The notes beneath the pieces were generated by a model, which worked only from the letters and a program-made list of their open reading frames with translations, was not told where the DNA came from and did no database searches. From the NCBI GenBank assembly GCA_035519535.1, contig DATIWF010000065.1, positions 1 through 60,436 on the forward strand: DNA of 60,436 nt, in the 5' to 3' direction. The stretch's first letter is position 1; every line of letters begins with the position of its first letter. Shown piece by piece: positions 33,050 through 42,969 of this stretch. The translations under genes and the position numbers were made by a program. The DNA comes from DATEGZ01 sp035519535 (GTDB lineage Bacteria > Acidobacteriota > Vicinamibacteria > Vicinamibacterales > SCN-69-37).

Positions 33050-34281
33050 GCGACGTGAGGCGTGAGACGCGCGGGCCGGTATTCGGCCGCCGGGATCCGG
33101 ATCCCCGCGGGTATTTCGGCGAATTTGGCGGCCGGTTCGTCCCCGAGACGCTGGTGGCACCCGTTGAGGCGCTCGAAGCCGCCTATTTCGAGGCCCGCCG
33201 GGATTCGTCGTTCATCGGGGCGCTGCACGAGCTCCTGACGACCTTCGTCGGCCGGCCGACGCCGCTCTACGAGACGCGCCGGCTCGCGGCCGGCACCGGC
33301 GTGCGCGTGTTTCTCAAGCGCGAGGATCTCGCGCACACCGGGGCGCACAAGATCAACAACGCGATTGGCCAGGCGCTGCTCGCCCGACGGATGGGGAAGC
33401 GGCGCGTGGTCGCGGAGACCGGCGCGGGGCAGCACGGCGTCGCGACGGCCACGGCCTGCGCGCTCCTTGGCCTCGAGTGCATCGTCTACATGGGCGCCGA
33501 GGACATGGCGCGGCAGGCGCTCAACGTCTTCCGGATGCAGGTGCTCGGCGCCTCGGTCGAACGCGTGGACGCCGGGAGTCGCACGCTCAAGGACGCGATC
33601 AACGAGGCGATGCGCGACTGGGTCGCCAACGTCGACACGACGTACTACCTGCTCGGATCGGTGCTCGGCCCGCATCCCTACCCGTTGATGGTTCGCGAGT
33701 TTCAGTCGGTGATTGGACAGGAAGCGCGCGGTCAGATCCTCGAACAGGCGGGACGACTGCCTGACATCGCCGTCGCCTGCGTCGGCGGCGGGAGCAACTC
33801 GCTCGGCCTCTTCGACGCGTTCGTGGATGACGCGGGCGTGCGCCTAGTCGGGGTCGAAGCGGGTGGGCGAGGGATGACCCCGGGCAACCACGCGGCCCGG
33901 CTGGCGGGAGGGCACGCAGGCGTCCTGCATGGGACGCGGAGCCTCGTCCTGCAGGACGCGCACGGCAACATCCTGCCGACGCACTCCGTGTCGGCGGGCC
34001 TCGACTACGCGTCGATCGGCCCGGAGCACGCGTGGCTCGCCGCCCGCGGCCGGTCCGAGTACGCCTGGGCCGACGATGGCGCGGCGTTGGACGGATTCGA
34101 GTGGCTCGCGAAGATGGAGGGCATTCTCCCGGCACTCGAGTCGTCGCACGCCATCGCGTGGGTCAGGCAGAATCTGGCGTCGCTCCCGTCTGGGGCCGTC
34201 GTGCTGGTGAACCTGTCGGGACGCGGCGACAAGGACGTCGAGACCGTGCGGCAGCTGCGCGCCGCGAGGAGCGCCGGATGA
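33046..34281 (+). CDS. trpB: Tryptophan synthase beta chain
   Basis: A 411-residue PLP enzyme joining indole and serine. F-G-G-R-F-V-P-E-T-L is at 27-36, PLP Lys102 in H-T-G-A-H-K-I-N-N, catalytic Glu in E-T-G-A-G-Q-H-G-V-A, the phosphate loop G-G-G-S-N-S, and G-R-G-D-K-D near the end. This is the TrpB1 form that partners TrpA. It overlaps trpF and trpA by 4 bases each. Confidence 0.97.
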   Translation: MSDVRRETRGPVFGRRDPDPRGYFGEFGGRFVPETLVAPVEALEAAYFEARRDSSFIGALHELLTTFVGRPTPLYETRRLAAGTGVRVFLKREDLAHTGAHKINNAIGQALLARRMGKRRVVAETGAGQHGVATATACALLGLECIVYMGAEDMARQALNVFRMQVLGASVERVDAGSRTLKDAINEAMRDWVANVDTTYYLLGSVLGPHPYPLMVREFQSVIGQEARGQILEQAGRLPDIAVACVGGGSNSLGLFDAFVDDAGVRLVGVEAGGRGMTPGNHAARLAGGHAGVLHGTRSLVLQDAHGNILPTHSVSAGLDYASIGPEHAWLAARGRSEYAWADDGAALDGFEWLAKMEGILPALESSHAIAWVRQNLASLPSGAVVLVNLSGRGDKDVETVRQLRAARSAG

Positions 34282-35069
34282 GCCGCCTGACCGCGACGTT
34301 CGATCGGCTGCGCACGAATCGCCGGACGGGCCTCGTGACCTACGTCACGGCCGGCGACCCTGATCTCACGCGATCGCGCGACGTGCTGCTCGCGCTGGCG
34401 CGCGGCGGCGCCGACGTCATCGAAATCGGCGTGCCGTTCTCGGACCCGATTGCCGACGGCCCGGTGATCCAGCGCGCGTCGGAGCGCGCGCTCGCGGCCG
34501 GCGCCCACCTCGACGCCGCGCTTGATCTCGTCGGCTCGGTCCGGCGCGGCATCGACGCGCCGCTCGTGCTCTTCACCTACGTGAATCCCGTGCTCCGGAT
34601 GGGGGTCGACGCGTTCGTGGCGCGCGCGGCGGCGGCCGGCATCGACGGCGTCCTGCTGCTCGATCTGCCGATCGAGGAAGCCGAGCCGGTGCGGCGCGCG
34701 CTCGATGCGCGGGGGATCGATCAGATTTTCCTGATCAGCCCGACCACGACGGACGCGCGCCTGGGCGAAGCCGCGCGCCTGGGACGCGGATTCCTGTACG
34801 CGATCTCCCGCCTCGGCGTCACCGGTGCCCGCGAGACCGTCGCCGCCACCGCCAGGCCCCTCGCCGATCGGATTCGCGCGACGACGACGCTGCCGATTGC
34901 GCTGGGGTTCGGGATCTCGCAGCCGGAGCACGTGGCCGAGGTCGCCGCATTCGCCGACGCCGCCGTCGTCGGCAGCGCGATCGTCCAGCGGATCGCCGAC
35001 GCCGCAGCCAGCGGGCACGACCCGGCGGCCGCGGTGGAGCAGTTCGTTCGGTGGTTGAAGGGCCGGTGA
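34278..35069 (+). CDS. trpA: Tryptophan synthase alpha chain
   Basis: A 263-residue TIM barrel releasing indole to TrpB. The catalytic residues occur at the same numbers as in the E. coli enzyme: Glu49 in I-E-I-G-V-P-F-S-D-P and Asp60 in A-D-G-P. G-F-G-I-S and V-V-G-S-A-I-V complete the phosphate site. ATG 34278 overlaps the trpB stop; the frame is open well upstream but only within trpB. Confidence 0.96.
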   Translation: MSRLTATFDRLRTNRRTGLVTYVTAGDPDLTRSRDVLLALARGGADVIEIGVPFSDPIADGPVIQRASERALAAGAHLDAALDLVGSVRRGIDAPLVLFTYVNPVLRMGVDAFVARAAAAGIDGVLLLDLPIEEAEPVRRALDARGIDQIFLISPTTTDARLGEAARLGRGFLYAISRLGVTGARETVAATARPLADRIRATTTLPIALGFGISQPEHVAEVAAFADAAVVGSAIVQRIADAAASGHDPAAAVEQFVRWLKGR

Positions 35070-35072
35070 AGC

Positions 35073-35375
35073 GTGGAACGCATCGCAGAACTTCGCGCGC
35101 GGATTGACGAGCTCGACACGCAGCTGGTCCGGCTGCTGAACGCGCGGGCGGCCTGCGCGCTCGAGATCGGCGAGATCAAGGAGCAGGCGCACTTGCCGAT
35201 CTACCAGCCGGCCCGCGAGGCCGAGGTGCTCGCGAACGTGCGCACGACGAACGCGGGGCCCCTCGACCACGACGCGATCGTGCGTCTGTTCGAGCGCATC
35301 ATCGACGAGGCCCGGCGGCTGGAACGGCTGGCCGCAGCGCGGCGCGCGGCTGCCGCCGGCCCGCAGCAACGGTAG
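35073..35375 (+). CDS. aroQ: Chorismate mutase, AroQ type
   Basis: A 100-residue all-helical chorismate mutase making prephenate, the branch point away from tryptophan. L-R-A-R-I-D-E-L-D-T-Q-L-V-R-L-L-N-A-R is at 5-23, then E-I-K and P-A-R-E-A-E-V-L, the normal active-site order. The protein is monofunctional. It sits between trpA and the DAHP synthase gene. It may work together with that enzyme, since monofunctional AroQ and DAHP synthase form inhibitory complexes in some bacteria. Confidence 0.92.
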   Translation: MERIAELRARIDELDTQLVRLLNARAACALEIGEIKEQAHLPIYQPAREAEVLANVRTTNAGPLDHDAIVRLFERIIDEARRLERLAAARRAAAAGPQQR

Positions 35376-35400
35376 AATCACGAAAGGCACAGGTCCGACC

Positions 35401-36447
35401 ATGGTCGTAGTCATGCAGGAACGAGCGACAGAGGCGCAGGTCCAGGCGGTCATCGCTCAGCTCGTCGAAATGGGATTCGACGTGCATCGATCCACGGGGG
35501 CGAGCCGCACCGTCATCGGCGCCGTCGGGGATGGCACCGGCGATCCGCAGCTGCTGGAGGTGCAGGAGGGCGTCCAGGAGGTCCTGCGGATCTCGGAGCC
35601 CTACAAGCTTGCCAGCCGGACCTTCAAGCCCGAGAACACCGTCGTCGTGGTCGAGGACGTGCGGATCGGCGGCGACGAAGTGATTGTCATGGCGGGCCCC
35701 TGCTCGGCCGAGTCCGAGGAGCAGGTCGAGACGACGGCCGCGGCGGTGAAGCACGCGGGCGCGAAGATCCTGCGGGGCGGAGCGTTCAAGCCGCGCAGCT
35801 CCCCCTACAGCTTCCAGGGACTCGGCGAAGCGGGGCTGCGCATGCTGCGGGCCGCCGCCGACCGCCACGACCTGAAGCTCGTGACCGAGGTCATGGAGGT
35901 CAACCAGATCGAGCTCGTCGAGCGCTACGCCCACATCCTGCAGGTCGGCGCGCGCAACATGCAGAACTACGCGCTGCTGCGCGAGCTCGGCCACGCGCGC
36001 AAGCCCGTCCTGCTCAAGCGCGGCATCTCCGCGACGATCGAGGAGTGGCTGCTGTCGGCCGAGTACGTGCTCTCGGGCGGCAACATGGACGTCATGCTCT
36101 GCGAGCGCGGGATCCGTACGTTCGAGAGCTACACGCGCAACACGCTCGACATCTCCGCGATTCCCGTCGTCCAGAAGCTGAGCCACCTGCCGATCATCGT
36201 CGACCCGAGTCACGGCACCGGCCGGCGCGACAAAGTGGCGCCAATGGCGCGCGCGGCCGTGGCCGCCGGCGCCGACGGGCTCATCATCGAGGTGCACTGC
36301 GATCCCGATCACGCGCGGTCCGACGGCGCGCAGTCGATGTTCCCCGTGCAGTTCGAGCGGCTCATGGCCGAGCTGCGGATCATCGCGCCGGCGATCGGCC
36401 GGAGCATCTGCGTCGAGCCCGTGGCCCGGCGCGGGTGGAACCGGTAG
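35401..36447 (+). CDS. aroF: 3-deoxy-7-phosphoheptulonate (DAHP) synthase, type I-beta with regulatory domain
   Basis: A 348-residue first enzyme of the shikimate pathway. Residues 1-70 form a ferredoxin-like regulatory domain (M-V-V-V-M, then R-T-V-I-G-A-V-G-D) as in the Thermotoga enzyme, which is inhibited by Tyr and Phe. The barrel has A-G-P-C-S-A-E-S with metal Cys101, G-G-A-F-K-P-R-S-S-P-Y-S-F-Q-G (126-140), K-R-G, and D-P-S-H-G-T-G. The presence of the regulatory domain suggests allosteric control in addition to Trp attenuation. Confidence 0.95.
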   Translation: MVVVMQERATEAQVQAVIAQLVEMGFDVHRSTGASRTVIGAVGDGTGDPQLLEVQEGVQEVLRISEPYKLASRTFKPENTVVVVEDVRIGGDEVIVMAGPCSAESEEQVETTAAAVKHAGAKILRGGAFKPRSSPYSFQGLGEAGLRMLRAAADRHDLKLVTEVMEVNQIELVERYAHILQVGARNMQNYALLRELGHARKPVLLKRGISATIEEWLLSAEYVLSGGNMDVMLCERGIRTFESYTRNTLDISAIPVVQKLSHLPIIVDPSHGTGRRDKVAPMARAAVAAGADGLIIEVHCDPDHARSDGAQSMFPVQFERLMAELRIIAPAIGRSICVEPVARRGWNR

Positions 36448-36453
36448 ATCATC

Positions 36454-37322
36454 ATGCACGCGGATCCCGACGCCGATCCGCCGGTTGACCGCGTCGGCAT
36501 CGTCGGCCTCGGGTTGATCGGCGGATCGATCGCGCTCGGCATCCGGTCGGCCTGGCCCACGGTTCGCGTCATCGGCGTCGATCGCCCCGAAGTGGCCGAC
36601 GCGGCGGCCAGACGAGGAATCATCGACGACCAGCGCGGCGCGGCCCTTGATCTTCGCGACGCCGATCTCATCGTGCTCGCGACGCCCGTCGCGGCCATCG
36701 TTGATCTCGTCAGAGAACTCGGAGGCGCCGGCGTCACGACGACGGTCACCGACGTGGGATCGACCAAGCGTCGCGTCATGACCGCGGCTCGGACGGCCGG
36801 CCTCGTCAACTTCGTCGCCGGCCACCCCATGGCGGGCGCCGCCCGCGGCGGCCTCGACGCCGCGCGAGACGGGCTGTTCGCGGGTCGTCCGTGGTTCCTG
36901 ACCGCCGCCGCCGGCGCGTCGTCCGGAGCTCGTGCGCGGGTGGAACGCCTGGTGCACGCTCTGGGCGCGAGGGCGATCGCGACCGACCCCGACGAGCACG
37001 ATCGCGTCATGGCCTACGTCAGTCACCTGCCGCAGTTGCTGGCCGTCGCTTTGATGGCCGCGGCGGGCGAGTCGGTGGGCGAGCGGGGCCTGGCGCAGGC
37101 CGGACGCGGGCTGGACGACATGACGCGCCTGGCGAGCAGCCCCCCGGCGGTCTGGGAGAGCGTCTTCGATTCGAACGCGGACTACGTCGTGGAGGCGCTG
37201 CGACGTCTGTTCTCGGTGCTGCCCCCGACCGTAATCGACGATCCGGCGACGCTGCGCGATCTCTTCAACCGGGCCAATGACTGGCGCGATCGCCTCGAAC
37301 GCCAGCGCGACGCCGCCCAGGG

Positions 37323-37326
<4 letters not shown>
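36454..37326 (+). CDS. tyrA: Prephenate/arogenate dehydrogenase
   Basis: A 290-residue NAD(P)-dependent dehydrogenase of tyrosine synthesis. V-G-I-V-G-L-G-L-I-G-G-S-I-A is the Rossmann motif near residue 14; D-V-G-S-T-K, G-H-P-M-A-G and H-D-x-V-M-A-Y-V-S-H-L-P-Q (catalytic His region) follow. No ACT domain is present, so Tyr feedback must act another way. The stop overlaps the ATG of the next gene by 4 bases. Confidence 0.93.
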
Positions 37327-39263
<1,937 letters not shown>

Positions 39264-39360
39264 CACGACCGGGTCGAAGGTCTGGCGCGTCCCGTCGAAC
39301 TTCCCCTATGATGGGCGGTCATACGTTTCGGGCACCGCGCTGGAGGGAGCGCCGCATCTC

Positions 39361-40893
39361 ATGAAGCCATCGACTAGCGCGAGCACCGAGTTCGTCGGGG
39401 TGACGACCTCGGCCGATCAGCTCGCCGTGGACCTGCTGTTCCTCCCCGTATTTCAGGACGCCGATGATCTGGCGGATGTGACCGGCCTCGATGCGGCGAC
39501 CGGCGGGGAGGTCGGCCGCGCCCGGAGCCGCGGCGAATTTCTGGCGAAGCTGTACGACATCTTCTTGACGCCCGCGTCGGCCGGCGCATGGCGGGCCGGG
39601 CGCGTCGCGCTCGTGGGCGCGGGCCGGCTCGAGGATTTCGCGCCCGAGCGCATCCGGCGCGTCGCCGCCGCGTGCGGGCACTACGCGCGCAAGCGGCGCG
39701 TCACGTCAATTGGATTTCTCGTTCGCCGGGTGGCCACGCCCGTGCGCGCCTCGCAGTGCGTCGCCGATGGACTCGTCCAGGCCGAGTTCGAGATTGGCGC
39801 CTACAAGCACGACGGCGCCCCGGGTCCTGCGCCGGCGAGGGCGGTCGTCGCCGCGCCGGGCGCGGACGAGGCGAAGATCGCCGAGGCCGTGCGCCGCGGG
39901 CGGATCATCGGCCGCGCCGCGAACCTCGCGAAGTCGCTGGCCAACGAGCCGGGTAACGTCCTCACGCCCCGCGAGTTTGCCGTCCGCGTGTCCGCCGCCG
40001 CGGAAGCCGCAGGCCTCGCGGTCGATGTGCTCGACGAGTCACGAATCCGCGAGCGCGGCATGGGCCTGCTGCTGGGCGTCGCGCAGGGCAGCGCCGAACC
40101 GCCCCGCGTGATCGTGATCCGGCACGACCCGCCCGGCGCGCCGGCGACCCCCGTGATCGGCCTCATCGGCAAGGGCGTGACGTTCGATTCGGGCGGCATC
40201 TCCATCAAGCCGGCCGAGGGCATGGAGCGCATGAAGAGCGACATGTCCGGCGGCGCCGCCGTCGCCGGCGCGATGTGCGCGCTGGCGGAGCTCGGCGCGG
40301 CGTGCCGCGTCGTGGCGGTGATTCCAACCACGGAGAACATGCCCGGGGGCCACGCGATCCGTCCCGGCGACGTCCTGACCGGCGCCAGCGGCAAGACGGT
40401 CGAGGTGATCAACACCGACGCCGAAGGCCGGCTCATCCTCGGCGACGCGCTCTGGTACGCGCAGGAACTCGGGGCGACCCACCTCGTCGACGTGGCCACG
40501 CTGACCGGCGCGTGCATGGTCGCGCTGGGGCGCACCGTCACCGGGCTCTTTGGCCAGCCCGACGCCTGGGTGCAGACCGTGGAACAAGCCGCCGCCCGCG
40601 CCGGCGACCGGGTCTGGCACATGCCTATCTACGAAGAGGCGCTCGAGCAGCTGCGCAGCGAGATCGCCGACCTGCTCAACTCCGGCGGCCGAATGGGCGG
40701 CGCGGTGACGGCCGCGGCGTTTCTCCGCGAGTTCGCCGGCGGCCGGCCCTGGGCGCACCTCGATATCGCCGGGCCCGCCTGGGCCGAGACCAAGGAGCCC
40801 TATCAGCCCAAAGGGCCGACCGGCGTCGCCGTGCGTGTCCTTATCGAGCTCGGGATGACTCGTGGCGGGTCGAATCCGGCACCAGGGGACTGA
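39361..40893 (+). CDS. pepA: Leucyl aminopeptidase (M17)
   Basis: A 510-residue cytosolic metallo-aminopeptidase. The zinc/bicarbonate signature N-T-D-A-E-G-R-L is at 351-358. G-K-G-V-T-F-D-S-G-G-I-S-I-K-P, K-S-D-M-S-G-G-A-A and L-T-G-A-C-M-V-A-L-G complete the active site. The N-terminal macro-like domain is divergent, as usual. TATGAT at 39307-39312 in the 97-base upstream gap may be a -10 box, without a good -35. The 3' end overlaps the opposite-strand small membrane gene by 53 bases. Confidence 0.95.
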   Translation: MKPSTSASTEFVGVTTSADQLAVDLLFLPVFQDADDLADVTGLDAATGGEVGRARSRGEFLAKLYDIFLTPASAGAWRAGRVALVGAGRLEDFAPERIRRVAAACGHYARKRRVTSIGFLVRRVATPVRASQCVADGLVQAEFEIGAYKHDGAPGPAPARAVVAAPGADEAKIAEAVRRGRIIGRAANLAKSLANEPGNVLTPREFAVRVSAAAEAAGLAVDVLDESRIRERGMGLLLGVAQGSAEPPRVIVIRHDPPGAPATPVIGLIGKGVTFDSGGISIKPAEGMERMKSDMSGGAAVAGAMCALAELGAACRVVAVIPTTENMPGGHAIRPGDVLTGASGKTVEVINTDAEGRLILGDALWYAQELGATHLVDVATLTGACMVALGRTVTGLFGQPDAWVQTVEQAAARAGDRVWHMPIYEEALEQLRSEIADLLNSGGRMGGAVTAAAFLREFAGGRPWAHLDIAGPAWAETKEPYQPKGPTGVAVRVLIELGMTRGGSNPAPGD

Positions 40894-41104
40894 TCGACGG
40901 AAGTCGATCCTCCTCCGGCGGGTGGCGGCGGTTCCACATGACCAGGAGCACCGCCACGAGCGCGCCGGCCACCAGCGACCCAATGACGAGCACCCCGGTG
41001 AGGCCGAGCGCCGCCAGGATGACGTCGGCGAGCGAGGTCTGATGTGCCGGCGGGGGAATCGGCACGACGATGAACGGCTGGGGCGTCTGCCAGGCGAGGA
41101 ACAC
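40841..41104 (-). CDS. Small single-span membrane protein, unknown
   Basis: An 87-residue protein starting with GTG 41104. A Pro-rich start (P-I-P-P-P) is followed by one membrane segment (A-A-L-G-L-T-G-V-L-V-I-G-S-L-V-A-G-A-L, about 31-54) and a basic, polar tail. It follows the amidase gene on the same strand and its last 53 bases lie antisense to the end of pepA. No family is recognised. The clear hydrophobic span flanked by charged residues favours a real gene. Confidence 0.55.
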   Translation of the reverse strand: MFLAWQTPQPFIVVPIPPPAHQTSLADVILAALGLTGVLVIGSLVAGALVAVLLVMWNRRHPPEEDRLPSISPLVPDSTRHESSRAR

Positions 41105-41158
41105 GTGCGGCCTCAGCTCCCAGTGTAGTGCGCCCGGCGCCTTCGCGGGCGAAGCACC

Positions 41159-42967
41159 TTACTGCTTGCCGTCCTTCGCGGCGACGGTCGTGACCTTCTT
41201 CAGCGAGGCCTGGTATTTCAGGATGCCGTCGCACAACGCCTGCGCGATGCGCTGCCGATAGCTCGACTGCTTGAGCAGCGCGGCCTCGCTCCTGTTCGTG
41301 AGGAACGAGATCTCCGCCAGCACGCTGGGCATCTGCGCGCCGATGAGCACGACGAACGGCGCCTGCTTGACGCCAAGGTCGCGCGCCGTCTTGCTCTGGG
41401 CGCTCAGCTTGCGGACGAGCGAGGTCTGCACGGCGGCAGCCAGTTCGCGCGATTCCGCCAGCTTGTTGTTCATGGCGATGGCCTTGAGGATCTCGGGCAG
41501 CGTGCCCATGGTCTGCGCGCTCGAGGCGTTCTCCCGCGCCGCCACCGCCTCGGCCGTCGGATTCGTCGCGAAGTTCAGGAAATACGTCTCGATGCCGTGC
41601 GCCGACGGTTCCTTGCTCGCGTTGGCGTGGATGGACAGAAACAGGTCGGCGCCCTCGCGGTTGGCGATGGCGGTGCGCTCCTCGAGGGCGATGTACTCAT
41701 CGCTCGTGCGGGTCAGCACCACGGCGACGCCCGGCTGCGCCTCGAGCAGTTTCTGCAGGCGCTGCGCGACGTCGAGCGTCAGCTCGGATTCATCGATGCC
41801 GTTCGCCTGCGCGCCGGGATCATGGCCGCCATGGCCGGCGTCGATGACGATGCGCGACACCGTGAGGCCGAGCTGGCGGGAGAGCGAGTAGTCGCCGTTG
41901 CGATTGCTCGCCGGCGGCGCCGGCGAACCTCCGGGATCGGGATGCGCGGGCGCTGGCGGCGCCGCGGACGTCGGCTTCGGCACCAGCGGCGCGGCCGGCG
42001 GCTTCTCCACCGTCTTGTCGGCGGCCTTCTCGGCCGGTTTCTCGGGCGTTTTGTCGGCTGGCTTCTCGGGAGCCGGCGCGGGCGTCGTGGAGGCCGCTGC
42101 GGCCGGCGGCGGCGCGGCGTCCGCGCTTTCAACGTCGATCACCAGCCGGAACGGATCGTAGAGCGCGAACGCGCTGTAGCGCGGGCTGCCGCCGAGCTCG
42201 AGGACGACGCGCGTGACGTTGTTCGCGTGCTTGCCGACGCGGAGCGCCTTCACCAGCGTGCCCGTGAGCTGCACGTGGTCGGCCAGCGACAGCGGCGCCG
42301 TCGCGTTGTTGAGGTCGAAGAACACGCGATCGGGGTTGTCGACGCGATCGCCGGCGTACGTGACCTCGCGGCTGATCTCGATGGTGATGCGCTCGCCGTG
42401 CGGCAGCGCCGACTCCGTGATGCTCTTCACGGTGGCCGTGGCGCCCGCCGACGTCGCTTGCGGGGACGCCTGGGCGGGCGAGGGTGCAGACGACGTTGAA
42501 GGCGCGGCATCGGCCGACGCCGGTGCGGGCGGCGGCGCCGCGCCCGTCGTCGCCGGCAACGCCGCCAGCGCGCCGTCCACCTGCTTCACGAACGGGCTGG
42601 ACGGATACTCCTGCTTCAGCCACTTCAGGTAGCGCTCGGCTTGCTGCCGATCGGCGGCGCTGCCGGACTGCTGGAGCGCCGCGGTCATGAGCCCCGCGGC
42701 CTGCCAGAGCGCGTTGTCGGCGTAGCCGCTCGTCGGATACCGGAGCACGATGTTCTCGTAGCTCCTCGCGACCTTGCGAAGCGTGTCGAGCGCCGGGGGC
42801 GAATCCGCGCGCGCGGTCTGCTCGGCCGACTGCGCCTGCTGATAGAGCGCGCCCGCGGGACTCGGCGTCTGCGCCGCCGCGGACTCGCTTGCCACGAAGA
42901 ACGACACCAGCACGGCGGCCGCCGCCTGGGGAAGCACACGAATGAGTCGATGGGGTTGTTCGCGCAT
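41159..42967 (-). CDS. N-acetylmuramoyl-L-alanine amidase with AMIN domain
   Basis: A 602-residue periplasmic cell-wall hydrolase. It has a signal peptide (about 1-32, A-A-A-V-L-V-S-F-F-V-A-S-E-S-A-A-A), then a helical TPR-like segment (~40-130) and an Ala/Pro linker. An AMIN domain follows (~160-260, I-T-I-E-I-S-R-E-V-T-Y), then a Lys/Pro/Ala repeat linker (E-K-P-A-D-K-T-P-E-K-P) and the Amidase_3 domain. Zinc ligands are seen in D-A-G-H-G-G-H-D-P-G, in the Glu of E-L-T-L-D-V-A, and in S-I-H-A-N, with the final Glu in A-E-I-S-F-L-T-N. It would split daughter-cell peptidoglycan. The ATG at 42967 lies 2 bases after the ftsK stop, linking cell separation and chromosome transfer. Confidence 0.9.
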   Translation of the reverse strand: MREQPHRLIRVLPQAAAAVLVSFFVASESAAAQTPSPAGALYQQAQSAEQTARADSPPALDTLRKVARSYENIVLRYPTSGYADNALWQAAGLMTAALQQSGSAADRQQAERYLKWLKQEYPSSPFVKQVDGALAALPATTGAAPPPAPASADAAPSTSSAPSPAQASPQATSAGATATVKSITESALPHGERITIEISREVTYAGDRVDNPDRVFFDLNNATAPLSLADHVQLTGTLVKALRVGKHANNVTRVVLELGGSPRYSAFALYDPFRLVIDVESADAAPPPAAAASTTPAPAPEKPADKTPEKPAEKAADKTVEKPPAAPLVPKPTSAAPPAPAHPDPGGSPAPPASNRNGDYSLSRQLGLTVSRIVIDAGHGGHDPGAQANGIDESELTLDVAQRLQKLLEAQPGVAVVLTRTSDEYIALEERTAIANREGADLFLSIHANASKEPSAHGIETYFLNFATNPTAEAVAARENASSAQTMGTLPEILKAIAMNNKLAESRELAAAVQTSLVRKLSAQSKTARDLGVKQAPFVVLIGAQMPSVLAEISFLTNRSEAALLKQSSYRQRIAQALCDGILKYQASLKKVTTVAAKDGKQ

Positions 42968-42969
42968 GG

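Noticed and set aside
41126..41158. Possible terminator after the amidase gene (CTTCG-CGGG-CGAAG)
   Set aside because: The stem is only about five to six base pairs and no T tract follows on either strand.
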